The position numbers and the translations under genes are program-made. Below the pieces are notes generated by a model. That model worked only from the letters and a program-made list of their open reading frames with translations, was not told the DNA's origin and ran no database searches. Below, one piece after another: positions 50,216 through 62,271 of a stretch of 64,000 bases of DNA (positions are counted from its first letter, which is position 1; every line of letters starts with the position of its first letter). The DNA is from Enoplolaimus lenunculus (taxonomy: Eukaryota; Nematoda; Enoplea; Enoplida; Thoracostomopsidae): the NCBI GenBank assembly GCA_030248215.1, contig JASANG010003821.1, positions 62,001 through 126,000 of the forward strand, in the 5' to 3' direction.

Positions 50216-51450
50216 TCTTAACAAATTTCCTCACTCGCTACACTCATGAGCCGTCAGCTTTACTTAAGATAGTATAACTCACCCGAAATAAAATATTCAA
50301 GAACGGTAATAAAAACTGTTTTGGAACGAGGTAATACCGTGTGCTGTCTGCCCTGGATCCAGCATGCGATGATTTCATTATCTTTTACCGAAAATATGAG
50401 CTGTTTGCCTAGTTTAGCACAAAAAGTTAACAAAATATCGCGTTGCGAGCGACGTGTGATTCATTTTAAAGATGGGTTCACTTTCTAGATTCGCCATTTT
50501 GTAACTTTTGTATGAAACTGTTTTTGGCAAGGGTGTTTTTTGCAGCTATGGAACACCAGCGTGAGCTCAGATGACAGCGTCAGATCAAACGCTGAGAAAT
50601 TGTGTTTCGAACTCTACGTCGGATCCTTTACCATAAAGTTTGTGGGGAGGCTCAACCCTGTCTGCTTCAGCATTGTTGAGGTCCACATTGACTCAAAACC
50701 TATTACACCACATACTGATACTGAGCGTTTTTTCTATTGACCCTGGGTTCAAAGAAATGTTTTTAAACATTTCTTAAATAAACGCAACAATTATCAGTTA
50801 ACGTGGTTTCCTTGTTTCAGTACTGTTTCTACACTCTCATCTTGATTTGACCACCAATAATACACCAGGGTCCACACACTTTCAATTCTACACACGGCGC
50901 ATTTCTTAACTTCGGCATGCGCGTACTCACGGGTCCGTAGCCAAGTATTTGCCAGGCGAGATGCTCAACCCCCCGCCCCTTGAAAAAGTCCCTACTATAG
51001 AAAATTTTCAACCTTGCTTATAAGTCATTGAAGACCGTTGTATGCCGATCCTGACAATCTTTAGCTCCTCCTAAGAAGGTGAATTGACTACGGTGTCTGC
51101 ATAGTCAGAATTTTGGTCTGTCGAGGACCACACTAATTATACAGCTAAGGTATGTGCGACTAAAGTTCAATTCCATTCAACGTTTCGTTATTGATCCTGG
51201 GTTATTGGAGCCAGGATCGTTAGCTGATTCGGCCCTTCTACTTTGCGGTTGCGTCTTTGATGTTTTGTTTACTTCTGAGTTTGCCAACAGCTGCTTAAAG
51301 TTGGTTTACGAATAGTACGAACGTTATATTTCCGGCTATCATTGTTTACCTCAGGCTTCGGTACTTTAGTGATAGAGAAAATTACGTACAGTTCATTGAG
51401 ACGTTTTTGTTGATTTCCTCCGAGAAATTTTATTCTATGGCTAAAACAAC

Positions 51451-51637
51451 GGCCCACGTTATACATTAAGAGGCGTCCAGGTTTCTGGTGGGTCTATAAA
51501 AGACGAGGTTTACATTCTAGATTACAGTTTTTGCTTAGGCTTAGGTTTAGGAACTCATTTTGGCAACGCTTAGGCTTAGGTTTTAGGCTTAGGAATACGC
51601 TTAATCTACTGTTACGCCCCTTAAAGTAACATTGGCC
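51451..51637. mobile_element. hAT-B element
   Basis: GGCCCACGTTATACATTAAG to TTAAAGTAACATTGGCC; flanks AAAACAAC/AAAACAGC (7 of 8). Confidence 0.87.
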
Positions 51638-53104
51638 AAAACAGCAATTCTACTATACCTGGGGTGGCACTTAAAAATCACGCCTAAATGGTCCTTCGTC
51701 GTGCATGACCACCTGTCCCAATTTGGAGTACCCAAAATCTGATGATTACCAGAAGAGCGTTTCACACCGTTAATGTCCGGTAATACTTACATATAGAGTT
51801 GTGTCCACGTATTCAGGTTATTCCGGATATTTTCATTGAAAAGTTCCGGGTCCGGGTGCAGGTTTGCATTCTTAAAAATTCCAAGTTTTAAATTTTTGTC
51901 TTGTAATGCAACAATACCTGTATATACAAATGTTCCCATGCTTCAGGCTCACAGTGCCTTGAACTATCGCCTATTCCTCGTTTGGTCTAAAACATTATCT
52001 TTAGACGGTACAATACTAAAACGTAAATGGATTTTTACGGATGTTGACTTGATTAGGTTTCGGAATTGATAAATTGTTTTGGCTTCCAAGCAAGAAAATT
52101 ACTTAAAAGCCTGTGAGCACCATAATGTTGTCATTCTTTGCGTAATCCAACGAAACATATGTCCCCTTTTATCTTGTTTCTATTCCGCCCCCAGAGTCAA
52201 GAGTTCTTCTACAGCGTACGATTTCAAATGGAATGGTGACATTTAAAATATATCCAATAAACGACGTGATAATGATATTTATCCAATGAAAGCGTTATTT
52301 CGTCGCTTCAGTTCAATAAACAGCCAATAAGAGTTTGCCATTCACGAAGTTGTTTGCTTTCATGCTCATTTAGCACACCATTTCATGGGTATTTCAATCT
52401 AAATTCTGTATGTTCGATAGCCTTTTAGTTGCAACATTTATGCAGCAGCTGAGAGCGGCAGACACGTGGCAGGGGCGTCTAAAGTTGTAGGTATCTTTGC
52501 CACCCTGCCTCTGTATAGTCATCGGTCCTGCTCTATAGGATAAAAACTAATTATTTGAAGCTTGACTTTTCGCAGAACTAAATTGTGTTTTCGAATTTGA
52601 CTCAAAAAGTAGATTTTCTATCCTGGAGCCAAGATTTACGCTCACACCCCCCAATTAATTCGTTTTTTTCTAATTTAACCCTCCCCCCGGACCGATGCCG
52701 CGGCAGATCTAAAATTTACTTTTATTTCTGGCGGACGTCACGGCACACACACAAAGGTATGGACAGGGCCGAAACATCTTGTCCAATTGGATGGCTCCCA
52801 CCCCAAAAAAGACGCCCGACCTTAACAAGATTTCAAACAAAAAAATTGAAAAATAATTTGATCACCTCAAGGGACCACCACCCTGGCGGAATGTTGGCGT
52901 GCGTCCACAGTAACCTGCTCTGATACTGGGACTAGAGTAGCCGTGACAAACCCTACCATGAAACCGGTATCTAGTTTAAAACTAAAGCGGTTTCGTGTTA
53001 TCTATGACTTTAATTAAACCGCCCGGCACTGACAGTTGTTGTTGCTTGTTCAATTTCAGTTTGGTACCTCGTTCAGCCATTAAACCGGAGCACAAACTCA
53101 GCAG

Positions 53105-53351
53105 CACTGGCGGATCCATGTGGAGGGTGCCGCGGTTTAGTCTCCCCCCCATAGAGATCAAAGTCAATATTTTGTACATTGGTGTATTCCATAAGGGTCA
53201 CCCCGGCATAGTCTTCCCACAGGGATCAAATTCAATATTTTATATTAAGGACTAACGTATTAACTTTCAGATTGTCACTGGTTTCGCTTACAATTTTAAT
53301 TTCCACAATTATACTTTACGCGACCCCCGTCAAAGATTTCTAGATCCACCA
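53105..53351. mobile_element. worn T-family element
   Basis: CACTGGCGGATCCATGTGG at the left, TTTCTAGATCCACCAA at the right. Confidence 0.55.
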
Positions 53352-53806
53352 ATAATACAAAGTAGCGTGTACACAGGGGATAGATAAATTCCCCCTGAAA
53401 TTCCTTGAGAGATATGAAAAATAAAGTCAATTTTTTATGATCTTTAACATTTTAATGTCGAAACAATATTTTCTACGCTTGCTATCACTCAGTCTCCAGA
53501 CGAGACTTATACACCAGGGTGCAACCGGAGATGAAAAATACCGGAGCCGGAGGCAGACCTCCGGTTGTACCCTGTTATACACTCTCCGGAAATGAAATGC
53601 TGGCTACAATTCTGGCATTTCAATTGGTTTAATTTGTTGTTTTAAATTTGAAACACGTGAGCGTAAGTACAGTACTTAACAGATATAAACAAGGTACTTC
53701 AAAGACCAACTCATGTACTTAGGGCACAGATTTTCAAGTGCAATTTAGACAATAACTGTATTACCGCTTCACTTTAGACTGCAGACCAAATACCAACGGT
53801 ACAATC

Positions 53807-54003
53807 GGCCCATGTTACTTTAAAGGGCGTCCAGGTTTCTGGTTGGTTCGTAAAAGTGTAGGTTTAGATTCTAGATTACATTTTTTTGCTTAGGCTTGGG
53901 CCTAGGCTTAGACTTAGGAACACATTTTTGCAACGTTTAGGCTTAGGCTTAGGCTTAGAAATACGCTTAATTGACTGTTGTGACCCTTAGTGTAACATTG
54001 GCC
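53807..54003. mobile_element. hAT-B element
   Basis: GGCCCATGTTACTTTAAAGGG to GTGTAACATTGGCC; exact 8-bp duplication GTACAATC at 53799-53806 and 54004-54011. Confidence 0.93.
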
Positions 54004-54109
54004 GTACAATCTATGAATACTATTTGCTTAGCTATGAGTTCAATGAAATGAAAACTATTAGTTTTATGAATTAAACTTTCGCTTAGGCTTAGGATTCGAT
54101 TCACACTTA

Positions 54110-54335
54110 GGGTTGCGCGATACGTGTCGCACGGAGCCGTCCGTCATTGTCCGTCACGCGTCCGCCGTGGTCCCCCATCCGTACGGTGCCGTCCGTTATC
54201 CGTACGGTGCCGGGTGTCACCGCTTATCACCATACGGTATCGTACGTGAGTACTGGCGTACGATACCGCGTTGTGACGCACGGTGTCGGACGCCGCTGTA
54301 CGGATGACCAACGGCTTCGGATGGCATTAAACTAA
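54110..54335. mobile_element. G-family GC-rich fold-back
   Basis: AGGGTTGCGCGATACGTGTCG, GTACGGTGCCGTCCG units, centre CGTACGTGAGTACTGGCGTACG, inverse arm. Reading frames across it on + are artefacts of the repeat. Confidence 0.65.
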
Positions 54336-54483
54336 GCGCAGTCCTTATTGTTTGGGACCTATGTCGTTAATGATTGTTTCCTCATACGGTTCTGTAAATT
54401 TTAAGGCATTTCCATTTTTTTTCATCATGTAATTTCTTTTGCTATTGGATATCTTTTCCTTTTGTATACGGTTCTATTCTTGG

Positions 54484-54558
54484 CCCATGTATAGAACAGG
54501 GCCGGAACAGTAGTATAAGCATATTCCTAAACCTAAGCCTAAGCGTAAGGATGAGATC
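54484..54558. mobile_element. hAT-A fragment, minus orientation
   Basis: GGCCCATGTATAGAACAGGG, CCTAAG words, then breaks off. Confidence 0.65.
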
Positions 54559-54699
54559 GCTGAGCCATGAATTTAGAAATCAAACGACACCAGCCCTCCA
54601 AACACCCCCGTTTCTATAGGATTTTTCAATATATTTCTCTTTCCTTTTCCAGAACTCAGACTTAGAATAAAGCCCCAACCAACATTCTGGTTGATTGAA

Positions 54700-54834
54700 C
54701 TCAGAGTTAATTAGTCAACTCACCCGGAATTAAATCAGCTCAGTGTAAGTTCATGTTCACTGTTATTAACGCAGAAATAACCAAAAATAACTATTTTTCT
54801 TTCAGAGTTGATTAATCAATTCATTGGAATTACA
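54700..54834. mobile_element. TA-2 right-half fragment
   Basis: GAACTCAGAGTTAATTAGTC through GATTAATCAATTCATTGGAA. Confidence 0.6.
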
Positions 54835-54835
54835 A

Positions 54836-55059
54836 GGCCCATATTTTCAAATGTGTATAACAACTATTATCAGTTAGTAAGTAATAGGTTCTCAAACTCA
54901 CTAACTATTGCCGTTATTGAACTCAAAATTGGTACAGAAACAAAGCAAATCATATGCGAAAAATGTGCCAAATTTTTAACCTAAGCTTCACTGGTACAAA
55001 AGTTACAGGACCTGTAACCAACTGGTGATAGGTGCTACAAACTTTTGAGAATACGGCCT
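54836..55059. mobile_element. R-family element
   Basis: GGCCCATATTTTCAAATGTG to AAACTTTTGAGAATACGGCC. Abuts the TA-2 fragment. Confidence 0.75.
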
Positions 55060-55239
55060 AAGATTATAGTTTTCTGCGTAAACGTCACACGTATGTATTT
55101 GACTCTAAAATTTCAATGAAAATATTTTAAAATCTTTTGTGATTCAAAATCAAATTTCAATCCCACAAAGTTAATAATATTTTATACTTCAAACTTGAAT
55201 GACCGTATTCTGAACGTGTTTTTCTTGAATGACATATTA

Positions 55240-55494
55240 CACTATAAATTCCAATGAGTTGATTAATCAATTAAGCTACAGCGAGTTTAGTTAATTCCGA
55301 ATTAAAACCAGTAAACATTAACTCATTCTGATTTGAGATGATTCTCACTCTAAGTTGAGTTGACTATGTGTGAGTGGATTAGTTCGGTCAGAATGAATTA
55401 CATCAACTCAAAATTTTTAGCTCTGATAGTCCTAACTCAGACTGAGAGATTCAACTCATTCTGAGTTAAAATAAACTCACTAAAATTTACAGTG
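55240..55494. mobile_element. TA-2 element
   Basis: CACTATAAATTCCAATGAG to TAAAATTTACAGTG. Confidence 0.82.
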
Positions 55495-56043
55495 CACCGT
55501 TAAAACTCCATTTTCTATATAACCAGAGCCAAATCGAGTGTGTTTTAACGGACATCAGATGCGTCCAAATCCTTGCGAGACAAGCCATCTAAAAGCCGAA
55601 CGCAATTTTAGTGCTAAATCCTAGCACAAACGTTTGCCGCTGGTCCCTAATGCCTTGGGTGTCCGTCTTGAGACTGCCAGTGTACGCAGCGCATTTGCAA
55701 AAACTGTAGAAGCAATTCAATTGCTTTTGTGAACCTTGTAATGCAAACGTTGAAAGAGGGCACTTAACGTTGACAACGTAACCTTTGTGTTTGCAATATT
55801 TGACTCAAAAAATTGTTTCACAACAGTCATTTTAAGATCGCAAACGCAACAGAATATGCGCATTTTTTGAGGTTTTAAGCTTTTCAGTTTTGTCTGACTC
55901 GTTTTATTGTTGCGTATTTTAACTATTTAATAGAAAAATGGACAAATTTTATTTCTGTAACTCACGTTCACTATAGCGGATGCATAGATGGGTGTGCGTT
56001 CGACCCTGTTTAGAAAATTTATTGTGATAAAACGGTAAAGTTC

Positions 56044-56379
56044 CTATCTTATACACTGCAAAAAATAGTGAGTCAGATTGACTCTATCCGAAATAGGCTC
56101 TACGTGACTACACAAATTGAGTCAAATGTGACTCCGCCATAGTCAAACGTGCGACTCAGTTTCTTATCTTATACACTGCAAAAAATAGTGAGTCAGATCT
56201 ATCCGAAATAGGCTCTACGTGACTACACAAATTGAGTCAAATGTGACTCCGCCATAGTCAAACGTGCCACTCAGTGTGAGTCGAATTAAACTCCGGTGGA
56301 GTCAAATTTGACTCAATTTGTGTAGTCCCGTGAAGCCTATTCCGGAGAGAGTCAATTTGACTCACCATTTTTTGCAGTG
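56044..56379. mobile_element. TA-1 element with tandemly duplicated left half
   Basis: CACTGCAAAAAATAGTGAGTC occurs at 56054 and 56174. A 120-bp block including the flank TATCTTATA is repeated. The single right end CACCATTTTTTGCAGTG closes at 56379. Confidence 0.82.
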
Positions 56380-56828
56380 TACAATTTTTCCCGTCTGAAA
56401 ATTGACGCATATATAGCATACAGTGAAAATTGCGTTTTATATATCGTTTGCCAACCCGTCTCTTTGTCAAAAATTTCTGAATCCACCGCTGTTCGCTTTA
56501 TAAGTATTTCGTATTTTAAGTGGCCGCTGAGGTTAGCTTTTCTATTTTCGACAAATGCTTTTTATGCAATTTCCCCCTATTTTCCGGAATTGAATCAGCA
56601 CTTTCACACACAGCAACCATTCTTTAATGTGGATGATGCATTAAAAACAGTTTGAAAATATTACAAAACAAAATGGTTTCAGCAGGAACAACCAACCTCG
56701 AACGAAAAATGGTATGATTTTAACTACGACAAATTTGGTCAAAGTGCTGATTTGTTGAATATAATCGCTTATTTACCAATCCTATTTTTTAAGGGCCGAC
56801 AGTATTTTTTTCTATGTCTAGTCTTGCC

Positions 56829-57082
56829 ACACTAATTGCAATGAGTTGATTAATCAATTCAGCTAGCGAGTTGCTTATTTCACGAATTAATATCAGGAAA
56901 CATTAACTCACTCTGAGAGTTGAGTTGATTCTCACTCTGAGTTGAGTTGACTCTGGGTGAGTTGGTTAATTAACTCAAAATGAATTGAATCAACTCAAAA
57001 TTTTGAGTTCTGATAGTTCTATCTCAGACTTGCGTTATTCAACTTATTCTGAGTTAAAATTAACTCACTGAAATTTACAGTG
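56829..57082. mobile_element. TA-2 element
   Basis: CACTAATTGCAATGAGTTG to TGAAATTTACAGTG. Confidence 0.8.
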
Positions 57083-57599
57083 CAAATGCAAATTTCTGGA
57101 TAAACGCAACTGATACATCAATAACTTAGTTCCTTATTCAACGTTTTAATCTTTTTTCTTCATATAACACCAGTTGAAAGTAGTGGAAAACCGAGTATAC
57201 TCGAAGGGGAATTGTGTAATACACACCAGAATCAGCTCCTACCAGGGCTAACAACCAGCTCGACCTCTGAGGTCTAATCCTGTGTCCTAGATCGTTCTGC
57301 TGCTATAGTAAAAAATATATTCGAAGACATGCTTGTATCCCCACATTGCCAAATACTACTAGCTATGTGTTCACTGAATAAAAAATTGATATTTTCAAAC
57401 AATCAAAAACAATAAACGTGGTTTAAAATCACAGTTGGGTGCCTGATTGCATATTTTACTGAAGCAGCATCACATACAGTCATAACAACATTATTTTTCA
57501 CACAGTTTGAAATATTTGATAGGGCTGAGAGAGTTTATGTTTTTCAAATTTTAAATTTTTTTATATTTCAAACGTAGTTAGGAATTTTAGACTAAAAGT

Positions 57600-57705
57600 T
57601 TATTTGCGAGCCAGGTTGTGACTTTTTAGGGTTAGGCTTAGGCTCAGGCTCTACAGACTTAGGCTTAGGCTCAGGCTTACGCTTAGGCTTTACAATTTCG
57701 CAGAA
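57600..57705. mobile_element. CTTAGG-rich hAT-A remnant
   Basis: TTAGGCTTAGGCTCAGG-type words without recognisable ends, directly before TTAA-t element 5. Confidence 0.5.
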
Positions 57706-57707
57706 GT

Positions 57708-57976
57708 TTAACCCCTTCTCACATTGAGTTGCCTATAGGCAACTTAGCGCAGTGTATATACGTTAAATAATATATCGCACCGTGTTTAACAATTGCAACA
57801 CGTATACATAGTACTAAATCACCACAAGACGTGAGAGGCCCCTCGGGCTCGAGCGTCAAGCTCCTATAGCTGAGTGGTGATGGTATACGCCTCCCACTCC
57901 AGTCACCGGAGTTCGAATCCTAGCATAAAAGTAGGTCTCAGGGGAAATAGAAAATATTCATGTGAGAAAGGGTTAA
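57708..57976 (+). mobile_element. TTAA-t element 5
   Basis: TTAACCCCTTCTCACAT at the left, inverse of TTAACCCTTTCTCACAT at the right. tRNA-like segment about 57860-57924 with A-box-like TATAGCTGAGTGG and B box GAGTTCGAATCC; its loop CGCCTCCCACTC suggests tRNA-Gly(CCC) ancestry. Confidence 0.88.
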
Positions 57977-58253
57977 TATAAAGCCTGTTACAAGTGTTTT
58001 TTGTTTTCTCCAGATATTCCGAGGTTTATAGTTGGTTCTAAAGCGGCAAAACTGTTCTTCAGTGTTAGAAGGGTAATAGGCATACTTCGAGGTAAGAGAT
58101 TGTTCTGAGCAGGTTCAGGGGTATATGAATTTTGCTGTTTTTTAGCTTTTTTAAAGAAAATTTAGCATTTAAAATGAAATAAATACTCTTGCACGCATGG
58201 ATAATGGCAGCATGGTTTCGAAATTTGGCATCAAGCTGTGGTTGTAGATGTAA

Positions 58254-58649
58254 GTGTTTTCAATGTAGTAAAAATTTTACTGAAATTTTAAAATGATAAT
58301 CTTTTAAAAACAGTAATTGAATTACTAACGTTTCCAAATATTTAAAATGAATCTAAACCTGATCCTACACTGTAAATTGGAATGAGTTGATTAATCAATT
58401 CAGAGACATAATTAGTTATTTTGGGCTATTTCTGAGTTAATAACAATAGAAGTGTTTTCAATGTAGTAAAAATTTTACTGAAATTTTAAAATGATAATTT
58501 TTTATAAACGGTAATTGAATTACTAGCGTTTCCAAATATTTAAAATGAATCTAAACCTGATCCTACACTGTAAATTGGAATGAGTTGATTAATCAATTCA
58601 GAGACATAATTAGTTATTTTTGGCTATTTCTGAGTTAATAACAGTAGAT
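58254..58649. repeat. 198-bp tandem duplication
   Basis: 58254-58451 and 58452-58649 are nearly identical and include the left end of a TA-2 element (CACTGTAAATTGGAATGAG at 58368 and 58566). Confidence 0.88.
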
Positions 58650-58821
58650 ATTAACTCACTGTGAGTTGATTTCATTCCAGGTGAGTTGAATAATTAGCTC
58701 AGGATGAGTTAAATCAATTCAGATTTATGAGTTCTGAAAGACCTAATTCAGAGCTCAGACCTCTGAGCGCAATCAACGCATTCTGAGTTAAAATTAACTC
58801 ACTGGAATTTAGAGAGCAGTG
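58566..58821. mobile_element. TA-2 element (complete copy beside the duplicated left end)
   Basis: CACTGTAAATTGGAATGAG to GGAATTTAGAGAGCAGTG. Confidence 0.75.
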
Positions 58822-58927
58822 TCGGCAAATACCGCATACCTAAAGGTTTTGTTTGAGACCCTGAAATTTACGAAACGACCACCACATGCTATAATTTGGT
58901 AAATATTACCGACCAATTATAAATTAT

Positions 58928-59092
58928 GACCGTAACAGTAGTATAATCATATTTCTAAGGCTATAAGCCTAAGCCTAACCTAAGCCTCAGCCTGTCTAAG
59001 CTTAAGCCTGCGCAAAAAATTTAGTCTAAAGCTTAAACTAACTCCATATCACTCCGCGGAAAAACAGTCTGTCCCTGCTCTATACGTGGGCA
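58928..59092. mobile_element. hAT-A element, minus orientation
   Basis: GACCGTAACAGTAGTATAATC, CCTAAG words, GTCCCTGCTCTATACGTGGGC. Confidence 0.65.
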
Positions 59093-59185
59093 AAATAACT
59101 TACCAGTAGCAATCCAAAACTTTCCAGCATATGAGAATGCTTTATTGATTTCTGAAATTTTAAATTTTGATATCGCGCTAAAGAA

Positions 59186-59387
59186 CACTGCAAAAAATGG
59201 TGAATCAAACTGACTTTCTCTGAAACAGGCTTTACGGGACTACACAAACTGAGTTCAATTCGATTCCTTCAGACGCAAACGTGCGATTCACATTGATTTT
59301 TAAAATTATAAATTTTGATATAAAACAAATTTTCCTCTCAATAGTAGAACTTGCAGCTCACGAATTAAATTTGACCGTTTTGCAGTG
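59186..59387. mobile_element. TA-1 element, right half replaced or worn
   Basis: CACTGCAAAAAATGGTGAATC at the left, TTTGACCGTTTTGCAGTG at the right; the centre is not recognisable. Confidence 0.6.
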
Positions 59388-59594
59388 TAAAAATACAACT
59401 ATTCTGATGCACCTCAAAATGTTGAAATGCACTATTGCTGTTCCCGCAGCTTTCGACACCGTTATAAATATTTGTATAAGAACAAAAATATACGAGGGGC
59501 CTGTTTTTCGAGTACCCTCATAGCTTTGTTTTCTTTGACTTTTATATTTATATGTGGACCATTGTATTATATATCGAGGTAGGAAATAATAATA

Positions 59595-59826
59595 GGCCCA
59601 TGTTACTTTAAGAGGCGTAAAGGTTTCTGGTGGGTCAATAAAAGATTGGGTTTAGATTCTAGATTACAATTTTTTGCTAAGGCTTAGGCTTAGGCTTAGG
59701 AACACATCTTTGAAACGCTTAGGTTTAAGCTTAGGCTTAGGAACGCATTTTTGCAACGCTTAGGTTTAGACTTAGGCTTAGCAATACGCTTAATCTACTG
59801 TTACGACTCTAAAAGCAACATTGGCC
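59595..59826. mobile_element. hAT-B element
   Basis: GGCCCATGTTACTTTAAGAGG to AAAAGCAACATTGGCC; exact 8-bp duplication TAATAATA at 59587-59594 and 59827-59834. Three CTTAGG blocks. Confidence 0.93.
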
Positions 59827-59955
59827 TAATAATATATAAGAAACATAACTTTTACGAAGTTTAGATAAACTGTTTGTAAGGTTACATTATAGTAATTTCA
59901 ATCAATTCAGTGCCTATGGCTGACGCTGGGACCCCTAAAGTTTGTTTATTCTCAG

Positions 59956-60312
59956 GGACAGTTGTTTTGCATTGTTGTCAAAATGACTGATCCCTGGAAA
60001 GGGTCTTCCCTCGTCAGAAACTTGACCAGATGAAATAATTCCACCTTTAAGATCCATAAGGATACAGGGCCTACATATTCATGTTTCGGAAGACATGCAG
60101 TCTTATGGATCTAAAGGTGGGATTTGTTTCATCTGGTCAAGTTTCTGACAAGGGAAGACCCTTTCTAGGGACCGTTGTTTTGCATTGTTGTCAAAATGAC
60201 TGATACCTGGAAAGGGTCTTCTCTCGTCAGAAACTTGACCAGATGAAATAATCCCACCTTTAGATCCATAAGGATACATGTCTTCCGAAACATGAATATG
60301 TAGGCCCTGTAT
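59956..60312. repeat. direct-inverted-direct repeat of a 100-130 bp module
   Basis: The module GTTGTTTTGCATTGTTGTC through ACCAGATGAAATAAT occurs at about 59959-60039 and again at about 60171-60252. Between them its inverse runs 60103-60170. The last piece (60276-60312) is the inverse of 60062-60099. Confidence 0.8.
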
Positions 60313-60649
60313 CAGGATACCACCGGATGTCTGCCTCCGGCTCCGAAAAAAATCACACTGCTTCGGTAGAATTTCTGCCGAAGGTTCTGGCAATTTCGAT
60401 AGTTTTTGCATAGTTTGAGAAACTTCATTTGTTTGATGCGTTCCGTTTTAACAATTGGTACAATTTTGAGGACAAAATTGCTGAGATTTCGCAAAAAAGT
60501 AAGCATAAAACGAAACTCTTTTACAACACATTACAGATATTTGCTAAAATTAACAAATTAAACATAGTCGCGATGTTTTACACAAATTTAAGCAGGGCAA
60601 ACTACGTTCTGGATGAGCAGTAAGCTTAAGTTTGCTATATTTTCTATAC

Positions 60650-60812
60650 GATTCTAAAGTTATGAAACGCAATTTTACTGTATGCTATCTTTATTTCAAT
60701 TTTCATACGGTGAAAAAATGTAAGATACGGGAAGACCTTACCATTTTATCACAAAAAATGTTGTGACAGGGGGGGCGTACGCCCCTACCCCTCCCCCTCT
60801 GGATCCGCTAAT
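60650..60812. mobile_element. T-related element fragment
   Basis: AAGTTATGAAACGCAATTTT through ACCATTTTATCACAAAAAAT, then CTCTGGATCCGCTAATG. Same body as 17711-17905. Confidence 0.5.
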
Positions 60813-61081
60813 GAACCAACGCTATAAAACATAAACAAACATTCTTGAATTTAGAAAAATGTATACTTTTAATTTTCAACGCTTTACTTACACTAGAATT
60901 TGAAATTAGCATTCCTCGTGGTATGTTTGTGAATTTTCAAATATGTTACAGGAAATATTTAAAGATGAGTCTAAGATGAACGATTACCGAAGTTGTGTCC
61001 GCTGGACATCCCTAATACTACGTGGACCCCGTTGAACCAGCGTTTGCCACGTACCTACCAGTTGCGCACTGCTCCCAGCTC

Positions 61082-61280
61082 GGCCCATGCAAATATCAGG
61101 TGCGGAACGTTTATCTGCGGGACTAGAAGAGTAAGCTGAAGCTTTAGACTAATTTTTTTGCTTGCCTAAGGCTTAGGCTTAGGCTTAGGAATATGCTCAT
61201 TTTCACGCTTAGGCTTATGCTTACGGTTAAGCTTAGGAATACGCTTATAATACTGTTCCGCCCCTTTTAGTTACATTGAC
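61082..61280. mobile_element. hAT-A element
   Basis: GGCCCATGCAAATATCAGG to CCCCTTTTAGTTACATTGAC; flanks CCCAGCTC/CCGAGCTC (7 of 8). Confidence 0.8.
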
Positions 61281-61593
61281 CCGAGCTCTCGAATCGCAAC
61301 TGTCAATCAACTTGCGGAAATGTCGGTAGCTACAAATTTAATTTTACTCGTTTTTAGTTGTTCTGAAAAAGATACTTAAATTTAATCTTAACCCTACTAA
61401 AAAACAATATATAAACACAGCTATAAACAACAACCAGAATGTCTCGGTTTATTTCATTGCTAACCCACAACGGAGAATCGAGTAAGCGTCAATATGGCAA
61501 ATATTTAAATATTTAAAAATCATAAATGAAATGACGGCTACCATCTTAATTATAATACACCATGCCCACTGAGGGTTAAGTCCATATATTAGC

Positions 61594-61778
61594 GTTAGGG
61601 TTGCGTTATACTCACTGTGGGCTCTGCACCCCGCCGCTCTGCAACGACTGTAAATTGTTTTCGCACGCCACCACGCGCTACCAAATAGACTTTGCCCATA
61701 TTTTTAGTAGGAACACATGGTGGCGTGCGGCGGAACGCGGCGACGTCCGGCACAGTAAAGTATAACACAAGCCTTTCT
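61594..61778. mobile_element. G-family fold-back
   Basis: AGGGTTGCGTTATACTCACTG at the left, AGTAAAGTATAACACAAGCC at the right (inverted). The arms contain CGCCGC/GCGGCG words rather than GACGGACGG. Confidence 0.6.
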
Positions 61779-61948
61779 CTACGTAAGCATAAGCATATAA
61801 CTTCCCAGTCGCTAAGTGCCACAGTATTTCTATGTCTCAGTGTTCACATGCCCCTAAAATTAATATCGACCGAATACTTGATCCATAATTTGAAAGCGTA
61901 AAGTCGAAAACCCGTATGTTGGACTGTATACAATTGTTTTTCTGCCAT

Positions 61949-62186
61949 AACTCAGCGCAGTGTATATACGTTAAATAAAATATATCGATCCGTGTTTAAC
62001 AATTGCAACACGTATATATAGTACTAAATCACCACAAGACGTGAGAGCCCCCTCGGGCTCGAGCGTCAAGCTCCTATAGCTGAGTGGTGATGGTATACGC
62101 CTCCCACTCAGGGCACTGGAGTTTGATTCCTAGCATAAAAGTAGGTCTCAGGGGAAATAGAAAATATTCATGTGAGAAAGGGTTAA
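61949..62186 (+). mobile_element. TTAA-t element 6, left end missing
   Basis: Begins within the family at ACTCAGCGCAGTGTATATACG. tRNA-like body with B-box variant GAGTTTGATTCC. Right end GTGAGAAAGGGTTAA. Confidence 0.82.
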
Positions 62187-62271
62187 ACTACCCATTGGCC
62201 TTTCTTCAGGCAAGTAAGCAGTTGCCTATGCTTTGGCCTAATTCGGATACCCTGACTTATATAAACATAAA

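Noticed and set aside
50540-50740. possible exon (66 aa, acceptor-like cag just upstream)
   Set aside because: No similarity recognised, no convincing donor in frame and no partner exons nearby.
52585-52923. 112-aa frame
   Set aside because: The composition and residues look random, there is no codon pattern, and it overlaps homopolymer runs.
54113-54335. two overlapping 60-aa frames rich in Val/Tyr/Arg/Pro
   Set aside because: They are translations of the G-family fold-back units.
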